A stretch of 64,000 nucleotides of DNA from a virus, in the IMG/VR virus record IMGVR_UViG_3300029922_000001, positions 377,499 to 441,498 of that record. One strand, 5' to 3'. The number at the start of each line of letters is the position of its first letter. The stretch's first letter is position 1. Under the pieces are notes generated by a model. That model did no database searches. It had not been told where the DNA came from and was given only the letters and a program-made list of their open reading frames with translations. Below, in pieces: positions 49,418 through 57,704 of the stretch. Position numbers and translations under genes: made by a program.

Positions 49418-50050
49418 ATGAAGATACGTCTCCTAAGTGATATACACGGTTTTATACAACCAGTAATCTATAATTACGCTCAGCGTGATGATACTATCAA
49501 GGGTTATGATCTTCTAATTCAATTGGGAGATTTTGGATTTCGCGATACATATAAACATCTTAATAAATTTGATCCTGCAAGATTAAGAATACTTGGTGGT
49601 AATCACGATGATTATGGCGCTATGAGATCACTTGATATTATTCCTTATTTCCTTGGTAATTTTGGATTATTACCTGAAAGTGATGGTAAAGTCTTTTTTG
49701 TGCGTGGTGCATGGTCTATAGATCGTGACAGAAGGATTGAAGGATGGAATTGGTGGAAAGAAGAAGAATTATCATGGTCACAAATGAATGATTGTTTAGA
49801 TTTATGGGATCAAGTTAAAGACGGTGTTGAGGTTGTTTTGTCACATGAAGCCCCAATGAATTTTGCTTCAGTATTATTTGGTAGTTATCCTATTGAAACT
49901 AATACAGGAAAATTACTATACGAAATGTGGAAAATGCACGAACCTAAAAGATGGTTTTGCGGGCATTGGCATATGCAAAAAACATGGAAATTTGGCAATA
50001 CAGAATTCCGTTGTTTAGCTATTAATGAATCTATAAATATTGAAGTCTAA
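49418..50050 (+). CDS. Calcineurin-like metallophosphoesterase
   Basis: 210 aa. All metal motifs: SDIHG (7-11), QLGDFG, GGNHDDY, LSHEAP and GHWH. Hydrolyses phosphomonoesters or diesters with two metals; substrate unknown (phosphatase, nuclease or cyclic nucleotide). ATG 49418 is 6 nt after TATAAT; in-frame codons upstream lie in the previous small gene. Confidence 0.92.
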   Translation: MKIRLLSDIHGFIQPVIYNYAQRDDTIKGYDLLIQLGDFGFRDTYKHLNKFDPARLRILGGNHDDYGAMRSLDIIPYFLGNFGLLPESDGKVFFVRGAWSIDRDRRIEGWNWWKEEELSWSQMNDCLDLWDQVKDGVEVVLSHEAPMNFASVLFGSYPIETNTGKLLYEMWKMHEPKRWFCGHWHMQKTWKFGNTEFRCLAINESINIEV

Positions 50051-50064
50051 GGTATAATCTGATT

Positions 50065-50253
50065 ATGGAACTTTCCGCAGAAATGATAGTTAAACTCGAA
50101 AAATTAGCCACAAGAAAAATTTGGAGTGATAATCCCGATTTTATGATTGATGATTATGCTGGTGGTCAAACTGATGATGCTTTTTATGGTGGATCTGATG
50201 CTGGAGAAACACTCTTAGCAAGAGAAATTTTAGGTCTTCAATTTCCCCAATAA
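50065..50253 (+). CDS. Hypothetical protein
   Basis: 62 aa, acidic, unknown. TATAAT 50053-50058, ATG 6 nt after. Ends FPQ from the next promoter. Confidence 0.76.
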   Translation: MELSAEMIVKLEKLATRKIWSDNPDFMIDDYAGGQTDDAFYGGSDAGETLLAREILGLQFPQ

Positions 50254-50277
50254 GGGGAATCGAGGTATACTTTATTT

Positions 50278-50667
50278 ATGGAAAACTTGACGATTGAACA
50301 ACTTGAAAAGAAACTTGGAATTAGATTCGTAACGGATTGCCATTATTCGATTACAGAAACGCGAGTTTATATGCCAAAGTCTAATGACTATCTACGAATT
50401 GTTATTGATTGGAAATCAAATAAACATTGTACTAATAAATATGTTCATTTTCTTTATGATCTATCTTCTAGTCTTGGACATCATATTCACTTCTTTCGCG
50501 CTCCAAGGGGAAAAAAGTTTTATATAGGACTTGAAGATTTGAAAGAAAATTCAAATAAACATAATAATTGGGAATATATTGGATTTAGCAATTTGAAGTA
50601 TAGTGTAGAACTTACCTATATTAGTCGCAAACATTCTACAACAATGTATAAGGAGGAAAGAGAATGA
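50278..50667 (+). CDS. Hypothetical protein
   Basis: 129 aa, His/Lys/Tyr-rich, unknown. Class A promoter TATACT 50266-50271. Confidence 0.8.
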   Translation: MENLTIEQLEKKLGIRFVTDCHYSITETRVYMPKSNDYLRIVIDWKSNKHCTNKYVHFLYDLSSSLGHHIHFFRAPRGKKFYIGLEDLKENSNKHNNWEYIGFSNLKYSVELTYISRKHSTTMYKEERE

Positions 50668-50840
50668 TTATATGTACTATTTTTTTCTTATGTGTTGTTG
50701 CGTCTGTGGTTATCAGTAGACGTAATATTCCAATTGGAACTAAAGCCTTTAATCTATCTTGGGGTATACTTTTTGCCATTATATTTATTGGTGAATTAGT
50801 TGCATTGTATTGTTGCGCTCACAATATTCTCATTCCATAA
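50664..50840 (+). CDS. Small two-pass membrane protein, 58 aa
   Basis: Helices about 2-17 and 33-50, six cysteines. Very strong SD AGGAGG 7 nt before ATG 50664 and ATGA overlap with the previous gene. Confidence 0.78.
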   Translation: MIICTIFFLCVVASVVISRRNIPIGTKAFNLSWGILFAIIFIGELVALYCCAHNILIP

Positions 50841-50874
50841 TCCCCAATAAAGGGATTCGAGGTATACTAAATCT

Positions 50875-51045
50875 ATGGAACGTACATACACCTATAAAGA
50901 AGTATTGGCTTTGATTAAACAAGCTTATGTGGAAGGTCATGGTCAAGGTATTACTGATGGTCATTCGATGAATAAATACCGTGATCCGAAAGGTCTTTTT
51001 GAGGATTCTTACGTATTAGATGATCTTAATGATTTGTTAAGATGA
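50875..51045 (+). CDS. Small hypothetical protein, 56 aa
   Basis: ATG 6 nt after class A TATACT (50863-50868). Soluble; GHGQGITDGHSMNKYRD resembles the middle of small phage proteins with GxxxG turns. Unknown. Confidence 0.75.
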   Translation: MERTYTYKEVLALIKQAYVEGHGQGITDGHSMNKYRDPKGLFEDSYVLDDLNDLLR

Positions 51046-51072
51046 TACACATTGAGGTATACTATAGGCAAT

Positions 51073-51432
51073 ATGATTAAACACACTCCAAACCCACCTG
51101 GATTTATAAAGCTATCAGATAGAAGCACTGATGATATTTTATCATCTTCATTGACTAATTTTCCAGAACAGTTAGTGTTGCTATATTTAGGTGATGGAAA
51201 TTATTTATCTATTGCAAGTCCACAATCTGAATTTGACACTTCACTCTTAGGATTGGCTACATTCATTAATTCTGAGGAAGCAATTATCTTTAGAGAAGAT
51301 AACAATGTAATTGCGGATCTTTCTCGTAAGAGTTTTGAAGAAGCAAGAGAGATTGCTATTGCTAACCCTGATGTTCAAGCACTATTCTTGATTTTCGGAA
51401 AAAAGATTACAGAAACTCATTTCGTGAGATAA
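51073..51432 (+). CDS. Hypothetical protein
   Basis: 119 aa, unknown, alpha/beta. TATACT 51058-51063, ATG 9 nt later; no CCCCAA box. Confidence 0.8.
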   Translation: MIKHTPNPPGFIKLSDRSTDDILSSSLTNFPEQLVLLYLGDGNYLSIASPQSEFDTSLLGLATFINSEEAIIFREDNNVIADLSRKSFEEAREIAIANPDVQALFLIFGKKITETHFVR

Positions 51433-51479
51433 GGAAAGGAGATAATCCCCAATAAGAAATTCGAAGGTATACTCTAATT

Positions 51480-51656
51480 ATGATTAAATGCTTCAATAAG
51501 ATTCTAAAAGATCATCGTCCTGCTGATCAAGTTTTTAGTGCTGATGAACTTTTTTGGATTACTTGTCTATTGGAAAATCAAAAGCAATATGAAGATCAAT
51601 GGCATGTTGTCTATAAAAATGTAGTGCTTACCACTGAAAACTGCCTTGTAATTTAA
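51480..51656 (+). CDS. Small hypothetical protein, 58 aa
   Basis: Class A promoter TATACT 51468-51473, ATG 6 nt after. Soluble, three cysteines. Confidence 0.75.
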   Translation: MIKCFNKILKDHRPADQVFSADELFWITCLLENQKQYEDQWHVVYKNVVLTTENCLVI

Positions 51657-51692
51657 AATCCCCAATAAGAAATTCGAAGGTATACTCTGATC

Positions 51693-51842
51693 ATGCTTAC
51701 AGTGATTTTTATTTTCTCAGCGGTTTGTTTTGTGCTATCGTGTAGACCTAAGCCTATTACAAACTTTCAGAAAATCTTTACTGCGCTTTTCTGGATTAGT
51801 TTTGTTGCTTATCTTGTCTGTTTGGTATTTGGAGTTAAATGA
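51693..51842 (+). CDS. Small two-pass membrane protein, 49 aa
   Basis: Class A promoter TATACT 51681-51686. Helices about 3-17 and 30-47. Overlaps the next gene as ATGA. Confidence 0.75.
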   Translation: MLTVIFIFSAVCFVLSCRPKPITNFQKIFTALFWISFVAYLVCLVFGVK

Positions 51843-52006
51843 ATAATATTATCATTAGTTTTATATTGACTATTGTAGGTATGCTTTTTATGCTAGGAAA
51901 CTTTATGTTTACTGACAAAAATAATAAACCTGCATCTACTTTTTGTTTTGGTATTTCCATGCTTTTATTTGGAGTTGCATCGGGTTTGATTTTTGGCTCA
52001 ATTTAA
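51839..52006 (+). CDS. Small two-pass membrane protein, 55 aa
   Basis: Helices about 4-23 and 36-54 joined by TDKNNKP. ATGA overlap with the preceding membrane gene suggests a pair that acts together. Confidence 0.72.
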   Translation: MNNIIISFILTIVGMLFMLGNFMFTDKNNKPASTFCFGISMLLFGVASGLIFGSI

Positions 52007-52023
52007 CATTAAGGTGATGGTTT

Positions 52024-52428
52024 ATGAAGTCTCGAAAGAAAATTCATTGGATATCAATTACGGAAATTTTAAGCACTTGGGGAAGTTGTGATAGCGAATG
52101 TGCTGGAGAAAACTACCCTGACAATAAGATGCTTACTGAATCAGAATGGCAAGTACTTCTAGATTACAAACGTAAAGAACTTAAATATAAAGAACTCTAT
52201 GAGATTATTAAAAAAGAGGGTTTTAATGAGCCACTTGTCTTTTGCAATAATTGGGGAAGAATACTCCATCTAGATGGTCATCATCGTTTAACTGTTGCTA
52301 TTGATTTAGGATATAAATACATTCCCTATATCAAACGATCTAAAGTAAAAGATATTTGGGTGGATTTTTATGAGGATTTTAGTCACTTTAATTTTGCTCA
52401 TCCTGAAAATCCCCAACCAATAAATTAA
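52024..52428 (+). CDS. GHHR (ParB/Srx-like) family protein, paralogue B
   Basis: 134 aa. WISITEILSTWGS, SEWQVLLDYKRKE, LDGHHRLTVAIDLGYKYIPY, HPENPQ. SD AAGGTGATG upstream; read from the 51693 unit. The C-terminus of the family ends where the next promoter begins. Confidence 0.84.
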   Translation: MKSRKKIHWISITEILSTWGSCDSECAGENYPDNKMLTESEWQVLLDYKRKELKYKELYEIIKKEGFNEPLVFCNNWGRILHLDGHHRLTVAIDLGYKYIPYIKRSKVKDIWVDFYEDFSHFNFAHPENPQPIN

Positions 52429-52443
52429 AGGTATACTCTATTC

Positions 52444-52743
52444 ATGGATACAGTTAAAGAACAGAATGAAGTGTTTGATGAACACGTTAGTAGACAACTT
52501 AAATCAAGGCTTACCTTTGGTCTTAAAGCGTGGATTCTACTTGAAGTTACCCGAAATACCAGTGGATTAGTAGACCTTGAAGGTTATCCTTGGCATGAGT
52601 TTCGGAATCCTTTTGATATCTACATGAGCGATGTTGAAGAGTTTGGGCAAAAGATTGGCGTCTTGAGTCTATATGAAGATCAAACTTATCACATTAATGA
52701 TGCCAAACGTCATGAACTGCTTGAATGGATGGAATACGCATAA
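52444..52743 (+). CDS. Hypothetical protein
   Basis: 99 aa, acidic, helical, unknown. Class A promoter TATACT 52432-52437. Lies between two GHHR paralogues. Confidence 0.79.
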   Translation: MDTVKEQNEVFDEHVSRQLKSRLTFGLKAWILLEVTRNTSGLVDLEGYPWHEFRNPFDIYMSDVEEFGQKIGVLSLYEDQTYHINDAKRHELLEWMEYA

Positions 52744-52777
52744 TCCCCAATACTTGAACTAGAGGTATACTCTATTC

Positions 52778-53188
52778 ATGTCAAGGTTAATTGAACGAAT
52801 AGAGTGGATTTCCATCGAAGATATTACCGAAAATGGTTGGGGTAGTGTTGATAGTAAAGAAATTGATATTGATTTTCAAAGATACATTATGCTTAACGAA
52901 AGAGAATGGAAACAACTTCTTGACTTGAAGCGGGAAGATAAAAAGTACCCCAAACTTCTAGCTAGTGTTAAGGCAAATGGCTTATTAGTGCCAGGTAATT
53001 ACATTATCCACGAGGGAATGTATTTTCACGGCAATGGTCATCACCGCCTAGCGGCGGCAATTGATTTAGGTTTCAAAAGACTACCTTATATTCAAGTACC
53101 AGGACCTAGACAACTTGCATGGCATTGGAGTAAGAAGATGTTTGAAAAAGCAAATTTAATGGAATATGCTCATGGATTTCCCCAATGA
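52778..53188 (+). CDS. GHHR (ParB/Srx-like) family protein, paralogue C
   Basis: 136 aa. WISIEDITENGWGSVDS, REWKQLLDLKRE, GNGHHRLAAAIDLGFKRLPYI. More diverged C-terminus (HWSKKMFEKANLMEYAHGFPQ region). Class A promoter TATACT 52766-52771. Confidence 0.84.
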   Translation: MSRLIERIEWISIEDITENGWGSVDSKEIDIDFQRYIMLNEREWKQLLDLKREDKKYPKLLASVKANGLLVPGNYIIHEGMYFHGNGHHRLAAAIDLGFKRLPYIQVPGPRQLAWHWSKKMFEKANLMEYAHGFPQ

Positions 53189-53215
53189 GAAAATCGAAGG
53201 TATACTTAACACAAC

Positions 53216-53479
53216 ATGAAGAACATGACGAATTTTAAGAACATTCTCGCCACTGCCAACTCTTTCACCGCGAAGCGATCTCGTGGTAATGCCGCTCTCA
53301 AGGGACTTCTCGCTTTGGTAGTCATTGCGGTAGTTATTTTCCTGTGCTACATTGGTCCGATTTGGACAATCGGCGCTCTCAACCTCCTGTTTGGACTCCA
53401 TATTGCGGTAACGCTTCAGACTTGGCTTGCTACCTTATGGCTTATGATTGTAGTCGCCGCTAAGAACTACAGCAAGTAA
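53216..53479 (+). CDS. Small two-pass membrane protein
   Basis: 87 aa, basic N-terminus (to residue 28), helices about 30-50 and 60-82. Class A promoter TATACT 53202-53207; ATG 53216 or 53225. GC-rich codons. Confidence 0.79.
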   Translation: MKNMTNFKNILATANSFTAKRSRGNAALKGLLALVVIAVVIFLCYIGPIWTIGALNLLFGLHIAVTLQTWLATLWLMIVVAAKNYSK

Positions 53480-53498
53480 ATCACCTTTGACAAAATCG

Positions 53499-53525
53499 AA
53501 AGGGTACCCGATGGTACCCTTTCTC
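53499..53525 (+). terminator. Rho-independent terminator
   Basis: AAAGGGTACC-CGAT-GGTACCCTTT perfect 10-bp hairpin plus TCTC. Confidence 0.9.
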
Positions 53526-53565
53526 TATTTGTCCCCAATAAAAGAATTAGAGGTATATTTAGATC

Positions 53566-54021
53566 ATGCTTGAATCGAAGATTAAATGGAGAGATGCATT
53601 TGGTAACGAAGGTTATCATAGAGATGTAAAAGTTGCATACGTTCATCAACATGGCAACTTCACCGCTTTTGTGTATCCTACTGGAAAACCTTCTTATGCA
53701 TCACCACTAGATCAAATTAAGTCCTCTGTCAGAAATATTGAAGAAGGAAAATTGTGGTGTGAACAAAATTTTGACATTGATGTTTTCGAAAAAGCAAACT
53801 TAATACCTTTGTGTTTTTCAGAAACCCATAGAGCTATTATGGTGGAAAAAAGAGAAGTCTATATTCCTACATTTGGGATAGTTTGGATTAACGAAAATCG
53901 AACAGATCAGATTGTGGAAATTACAAAAACTTCGAATTTACTCACTCTAGAACAATATCAAGAACGATATCCAGATACAATATTATTGGGTTATGGTCGT
54001 CGGATTTATAATCCCCAATAG
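53566..54021 (+). CDS. Hypothetical protein, N-terminus related to 6695
   Basis: 151 aa. Residues 1-75 align with the 76-aa protein at 6695-6925 (DVKVAYVHQHGNFTAFVYP, EGKLWCEQNFD); the C-terminal half (a TFGIVWINENRTDQIVEI block) is extra. Class A promoter with TATATT 53554-53559. Ends YNPQ from the next promoter. Confidence 0.8.
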   Translation: MLESKIKWRDAFGNEGYHRDVKVAYVHQHGNFTAFVYPTGKPSYASPLDQIKSSVRNIEEGKLWCEQNFDIDVFEKANLIPLCFSETHRAIMVEKREVYIPTFGIVWINENRTDQIVEITKTSNLLTLEQYQERYPDTILLGYGRRIYNPQ

Positions 54022-54045
54022 AAAAATTTGAGGTATACTAGCATC

Positions 54046-54420
54046 ATGAACGTAATTCACACTTATCGACAGAACCTTAAAGAGATTGCCACAGAAGGTG
54101 AAATTCTCATTAGCCTTTGGCGAATGGCTCACCGATCTGACTACATTCCGCGATTTGGTATCGAACACTATAAGCTAACCATTACAGAAATTTGGGTACA
54201 GCTTGATGTTCTCTATCGAACTTATGGTATCAATTATAATCCTGATATTCGATTCCGATATCTGGAAGATTATTACTTTCATGAAATTGATGCAATGAAT
54301 TTTGAGTTCTCAGTTTCTTATGATCCAGATGACGAACTCAGTAAGATAAAGTGTGTGACTACTGCACTTTTATCACAGCTATATGGTAAGCCTTGTTATT
54401 TCTTGATCCCACAAGAGTAA
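54046..54420 (+). CDS. Hypothetical helical protein
   Basis: 124 aa, helical, Tyr-rich, unknown. Class A promoter TATACT 54034-54039. Terminator follows. Confidence 0.82.
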   Translation: MNVIHTYRQNLKEIATEGEILISLWRMAHRSDYIPRFGIEHYKLTITEIWVQLDVLYRTYGINYNPDIRFRYLEDYYFHEIDAMNFEFSVSYDPDDELSKIKCVTTALLSQLYGKPCYFLIPQE

Positions 54421-54426
54421 AAGAGT

Positions 54427-54452
54427 AACCGGAGAGAATCCGGTTTTCTTTT
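54427..54452 (+). terminator. Rho-independent terminator
   Basis: AACCGGA-GAGAA-TCCGGTT hairpin followed by TTCTTTTT. Confidence 0.88.
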
Positions 54453-54480
54453 TGCTTCCACGATTCATAATTCCTATATA

Positions 54481-54519
54481 TTAGTGTATAGATGCATAGG
54501 AATTATGAAAATGGGGAAA
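54481..54519 (+). promoter_or_regulatory. TGTATA-21-TGGGGA element, copy 6
   Basis: TGTATA 54485-54490, TGGGGA 54512-54517. Immediately upstream of a class A promoter that drives non-coding sequence. Confidence 0.75.
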
Positions 54520-54569
54520 TAATGATCAGTAAAAATCCCCAATGATCAAAAATGAGGTATACTAAGATC

Positions 54570-54972
54570 GTACAAGACGGTAAGGTGGCTGAAAGGAAAT
54601 CCCCAAAAGTCTATAAACTAATTTAGAATTGAATACATATAGTAACTTTCAGGGTGTGCGGTGACGGGTTAAAATCGTACACACCTTTCAATGTACACGA
54701 TAAATCTTTGTGGCTCAACGAATAAGATGCAGTGAGAGTTTTATCCCGTTTTAGAATCTACCCTAGTGAATAAGGTCAAAATCCCCAATGAGATGGCAAA
54801 TCTCCCAGATAAGGTAATCCATGTATATCCATGATATGATCGTTGACCACGTATCGTCTAAATGTGTAAAGAACTGATGAAGATCCTTTAGCCCATTTAT
54901 GGGTTATAAATAGAAAGGTAATGAGGGTTGTTGTGCGGCTTAAATCGTATAGTCAGCCCTTTAACTTTTTAT
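54570..54972 (+). ncRNA. Candidate structured non-coding RNA
   Basis: Class A promoter (box 54535-54542, TATACT 54558-54563) followed by no start codon and about 400 nt without a gene. Two hairpins share an internal motif: AGGGTGTG/CACACCTT (54651-54687) and AGGGTTG/CAGCCCT (54924-54960), each containing GTGCGG followed by TTAAAATCGTA or TTAAATCGTA. The second is followed by TTTAACTTTTT and could terminate the RNA. Two further ATCCCCAA words (54599, 54780) lack a -10. Confidence 0.6.
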
Positions 54973-55005
54973 CCCCAATAAAAGAATTACAGGTATACTC
55001 CAATT

Positions 55006-55194
55006 ATGAGATTCAAGACAACAGTTAGCAAGTTTGAGAATGGTGAATGGACTATCATTGAGGGTTCAGTTTATCGTAATTGGTCAAAGCAACCAACTGA
55101 GAAAATGATCAGCAATGCAATTGCCAGTATCTTGAAAGACCTACAGACTATCATTCCTGGTTTTAGGGAATATGGAGTGGAGAAGATCATTTAA
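55006..55194 (+). CDS. Hypothetical protein
   Basis: 62 aa, unknown. Class A promoter TATACT 54994-54999. Confidence 0.77.
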   Translation: MRFKTTVSKFENGEWTIIEGSVYRNWSKQPTEKMISNAIASILKDLQTIIPGFREYGVEKII

Positions 55195-55230
55195 GAATCC
55201 CCAATAGGGGAATTAAGGTATACTCTAAAT

Positions 55231-55390
55231 GTGATGAATAGTTATCATCCAAAAAGATAAGGGTTTAAGTTTATTTTTGCAAAAGCTGTACGTTGGTTAG
55301 TAACCAATAAAAGAATATTCTAATAACTAAAGAAGAAAGATTGATAGAGTAGCGTCTATTAAAATAAATGTATATCCTTATCACATTTTC
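55231..55390 (+). ncRNA. Candidate small non-coding RNA
   Basis: Class A promoter (TATACT 55219-55224, dyad box) is followed by GTGATG, which opens only 8 codons. The next 160 nt fold with a closing stem GATAAGG (55256-55262)/CCTTATC (55376-55382) and inner hairpins TTGGT/ACCAA (55293-55307) and ATAGA/TCTAT (about 55343-55359). No other gene. Confidence 0.5.
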
Positions 55391-55422
55391 CCCAACACTC
55401 AAATTAGAGGTATACTATATCC

Positions 55423-55671
55423 ATGAAAACATACAATCTTGGAGATTTGGTTATTGTCAAAGGAACAACGAATAATCCATATGTAACTGGTGGAATTTCA
55501 GGACCTGATAGAGCAAGGGTCATAAACTCTCTAAAAGAGCAAAAGACAGTAAGTGACGATTATGAATTCTGGATTGCTCCTACTAATGGTGGTGCATTTA
55601 AAGTGCAACAGCATCTTATCTCTTTCCAAAATCCAATAGTGTTGCAGATTCATGCTCAAAATCCCCAATAA
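55423..55671 (+). CDS. Hypothetical protein
   Basis: 82 aa, opens YNLGDLVIVKGTT, a beta-barrel-like (KOW/SH3-like) start. Class A promoter TATACT 55411-55416; ends QNPQ from the next promoter. Confidence 0.79.
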   Translation: MKTYNLGDLVIVKGTTNNPYVTGGISGPDRARVINSLKEQKTVSDDYEFWIAPTNGGAFKVQQHLISFQNPIVLQIHAQNPQ

Positions 55672-55695
55672 AAGAATTAGAGGTATACTAGAAAC

Positions 55696-56079
55696 ATGGA
55701 AAACTTTAATCAGAAACTTCAAGACTTTCTCGCTCTAGCTGAAAAGGAAACTCAACACCGAATGCATATGGAAGGTTATGACAGTCTTCTAGCAAGTGCG
55801 GAAAAGGCAGGACGACGGGCATACTATTACTTTACCTGTGAACCAGGATTGAAGTTTGTCAAAGTGTGGAAAGAAGCACAAGGTGACAAGTTTATTCACA
55901 GTTTTGTTGAAAAAAATACTGGAATCATCTATGGCGCGGATAGTTGGAAGAAACCCAATTTTAAGAGAGCATACGGCACTCTAGACACCATTAATGATTG
56001 GTATTGGGGTGATTATTACGGGGTAAGTAAGACAGGGGTTAATACACTAGTACCAAAAGAAAAGCGTCGTAAGCCTTGA
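55696..56079 (+). CDS. Hypothetical protein
   Basis: 127 aa, basic, Tyr/Trp-rich; FVKVWKEAQGDKFIHSFVEK, NTGIIYGADSWKKPN. Unknown, though the layout recalls small phage proteins placed near DNA-metabolism genes. Class A promoter TATACT 55684-55689. Confidence 0.82.
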   Translation: MENFNQKLQDFLALAEKETQHRMHMEGYDSLLASAEKAGRRAYYYFTCEPGLKFVKVWKEAQGDKFIHSFVEKNTGIIYGADSWKKPNFKRAYGTLDTINDWYWGDYYGVSKTGVNTLVPKEKRRKP

Positions 56080-56117
56080 TAAATCCCCAATAGGGGGAAT
56101 TAAGGTATACTACCGGT

Positions 56118-56348
56118 ATGGAAAACTTCAATACCGGTGGGTCTGTTTCTCTAGCCGCTTTACATCAACGTCAAGCGGCTACTAAGGCTTTATTAGAGTC
56201 GTTGTATGGTGAAGTCTTAGCTAAAAAGGTTCACACTGATCGTAAATATTTAAATTTACTATTACATGTTCTTGATTCTGATGGTAAAGATCTAGAAGCA
56301 GTGGAGAATTTACGTACAATGCTTGAAAAGGATCTGGTATACTACTAA
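56118..56348 (+). CDS. Hypothetical helical protein
   Basis: 76 aa, helical, unknown. Class A promoter TATACT 56106-56111. The next small gene's TATACT (56338-56343) lies in its last codons. Confidence 0.79.
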   Translation: MENFNTGGSVSLAALHQRQAATKALLESLYGEVLAKKVHTDRKYLNLLLHVLDSDGKDLEAVENLRTMLEKDLVYY

Positions 56349-56349
56349 C

Positions 56350-56460
56350 ATGAGTGACGCAAGAATCGAATAGATTGGTTTAATCTGTGGAACCTTAATT
56401 GCAGCATTGGCTGCTGGCTTTGGATTGAATATCCTTTTAGCTTTGATTTTAGGTCTTTAA
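56350..56460 (+). pseudogene. Small membrane-peptide gene interrupted by an amber codon
   Basis: ATG 56350 is 6 nt after TATACT (56338-56343). The frame reads seven codons (MSDARIE), then TAG at 56371-56373, then continues as a clean membrane helix (IGLICGTLIAALAAGFGLNI) to TAA at 56458. Either a nonsense mutation or amber readthrough. TAG is used as a normal stop elsewhere in the window. Confidence 0.55.
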
Positions 56461-56497
56461 AAATACCCAATAAGAAAATCGAAGGTATACTCTATAT

Positions 56498-56815
56498 ATG
56501 AAACAACATGAACTGTATGATGAACTATGTTTGACTGAAGCATCACAAGCAGAAGGACTTAGCTTTGATGTTGGTTTTCATTCAGATTTAATTGAATTAT
56601 ATAGACTTGATGTTAAATCTGAGTTTAGATGGCAAGGACGCGCTACTAGATTCTTAAAGGAATTAACTGCAATTGCTGATAGGAATAATTTACCTATTGA
56701 GTTAGAAGTTGGTTCTGGTACTGATGAAATAGACATAGTAGAGGATCTTCCAGCTTTTTACAATAAGTTTGGTTTCGAGTGGGTGGATACTTATATGCGT
56801 AGAATCCCCCAATAA
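56498..56815 (+). CDS. GNAT-family acetyltransferase
   Basis: 105 aa. LYRLDVKSEFRWQGRATRFL (motif A with Q/RxxGx-like loop, about 34-53), then LPIELEVG and DLPAFYNKFGFEW (motif B). Compact GNAT lacking the first strands. Acceptor unknown. Promoter with box ATACCCAA and TATACT 56486-56491; ends IPQ from the next promoter. Confidence 0.85.
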   Translation: MKQHELYDELCLTEASQAEGLSFDVGFHSDLIELYRLDVKSEFRWQGRATRFLKELTAIADRNNLPIELEVGSGTDEIDIVEDLPAFYNKFGFEWVDTYMRRIPQ

Positions 56816-56839
56816 AAAAATTAGAGGTATACTCTAAAT

Positions 56840-57073
56840 ATGAACATTCTAAAGAAGATTCTCAAAGCTATTGGATGTAAACAATCTACGCTTTGTAAAT
56901 TTGGTTATCATACACTAGCTTGGTATTCAAAAGCTGATTGTGAAATGTATTTCATTCAGAAGCGCAAATTTGGTCCTTTAGTAGAGTGCGGTTGTTGTCG
57001 TAAGATTTTACATATTGAAGAAGTTAACGTTGATGAGGTTGAGTATCTTCATGGATTATATCCAATAAATTAA
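56840..57073 (+). CDS. Small Cys-rich protein
   Basis: 77 aa. CKQSTLCKFGYH and CGCCRK suggest a zinc site. Class A promoter TATACT 56828-56833. Confidence 0.8.
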   Translation: MNILKKILKAIGCKQSTLCKFGYHTLAWYSKADCEMYFIQKRKFGPLVECGCCRKILHIEEVNVDEVEYLHGLYPIN

Positions 57074-57113
57074 GAATTATCCCCAATAGGAATTTTAAAG
57101 GTATACTCTAAAC

Positions 57114-57479
57114 ATGAAAGTTTTAATATCTGATGATGACCAAAATCTTTTAGATAGTATGGTTCGCTATTTAGAGCGTTATGATATCGAAGTACATGGT
57201 TTTCTTTACAATGATCTTGCTATGAATGATCTTGAGGCAGGTTTTACACCTGACTTCATTTTGACAGATTATGACTATGGTTGCGGACGACGAAATGGAG
57301 TAGATTATATTAAAGCACTTAGGTCAAAACATTTTACTGTACCTATCGCTTTAGTTTCAGGTTCAAGTAAACAACAATTAATGAAGGAAATCGAAGGTAT
57401 TGACAATGTTGTTGTAATTGAAAAATCAATGAATTTATGTAAAATGATTTTTAGGTTTCTTAATTTAAATCCCCAATAG
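57114..57479 (+). CDS. CheY-like response-regulator receiver protein
   Basis: 121 aa, a stand-alone receiver domain. Acidic pocket D7-D9, phospho-acceptor D52 (LTDYD), Ser82 (LVSGS) and Lys104 (IEKS) are all present, so phosphorylation is possible. No output domain and no histidine kinase nearby; it may interfere with a host two-component system or chemotaxis. Class A promoter TATACT 57102-57107; ends NPQ from the next promoter. Confidence 0.88.
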   Translation: MKVLISDDDQNLLDSMVRYLERYDIEVHGFLYNDLAMNDLEAGFTPDFILTDYDYGCGRRNGVDYIKALRSKHFTVPIALVSGSSKQQLMKEIEGIDNVVVIEKSMNLCKMIFRFLNLNPQ

Positions 57480-57503
57480 GAATTTTAGAGGTATACTCTA
57501 AAC

Positions 57504-57704
57504 ATGATTAAAAAGACTCTTCGACAAGGATTCATTGTTGACAAGCACGGTGTTCAACGATGGTATAAGGATGATTTTATGCATAATCTTAATGGTCCTG
57601 CGGCTGTTTTCCCTGATGGTAGGGTAGCTTACTACATTAACGGTACACGAATTCCACGTAAGACGTTCGGACAAATGCTGGCTAAAGCAAGGAAAAAGAA
57701 GTAA
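57504..57704 (+). CDS. Small basic protein with DGPA-type repeat
   Basis: 66 aa. HGVQRWYKDDFMHNLNGPAA then FPDGRVAYYINGTR: matches the WYxxGxxHxxxGPA repeat found in phage and YwqK/MORN-like proteins. Basic C-terminus. Class A promoter TATACT 57492-57497, almost identical in spacer to the previous one. Confidence 0.82.
   Translation: MIKKTLRQGFIVDKHGVQRWYKDDFMHNLNGPAAVFPDGRVAYYINGTRIPRKTFGQMLAKARKKK

Noticed and set aside
56371-56373. Reassignment of TAG to an amino acid in this phage
   Set aside because: TAG ends many well supported genes here (for example 4260, 29302, 31180, 46583), and the only canonical tRNA is Arg-TCT.
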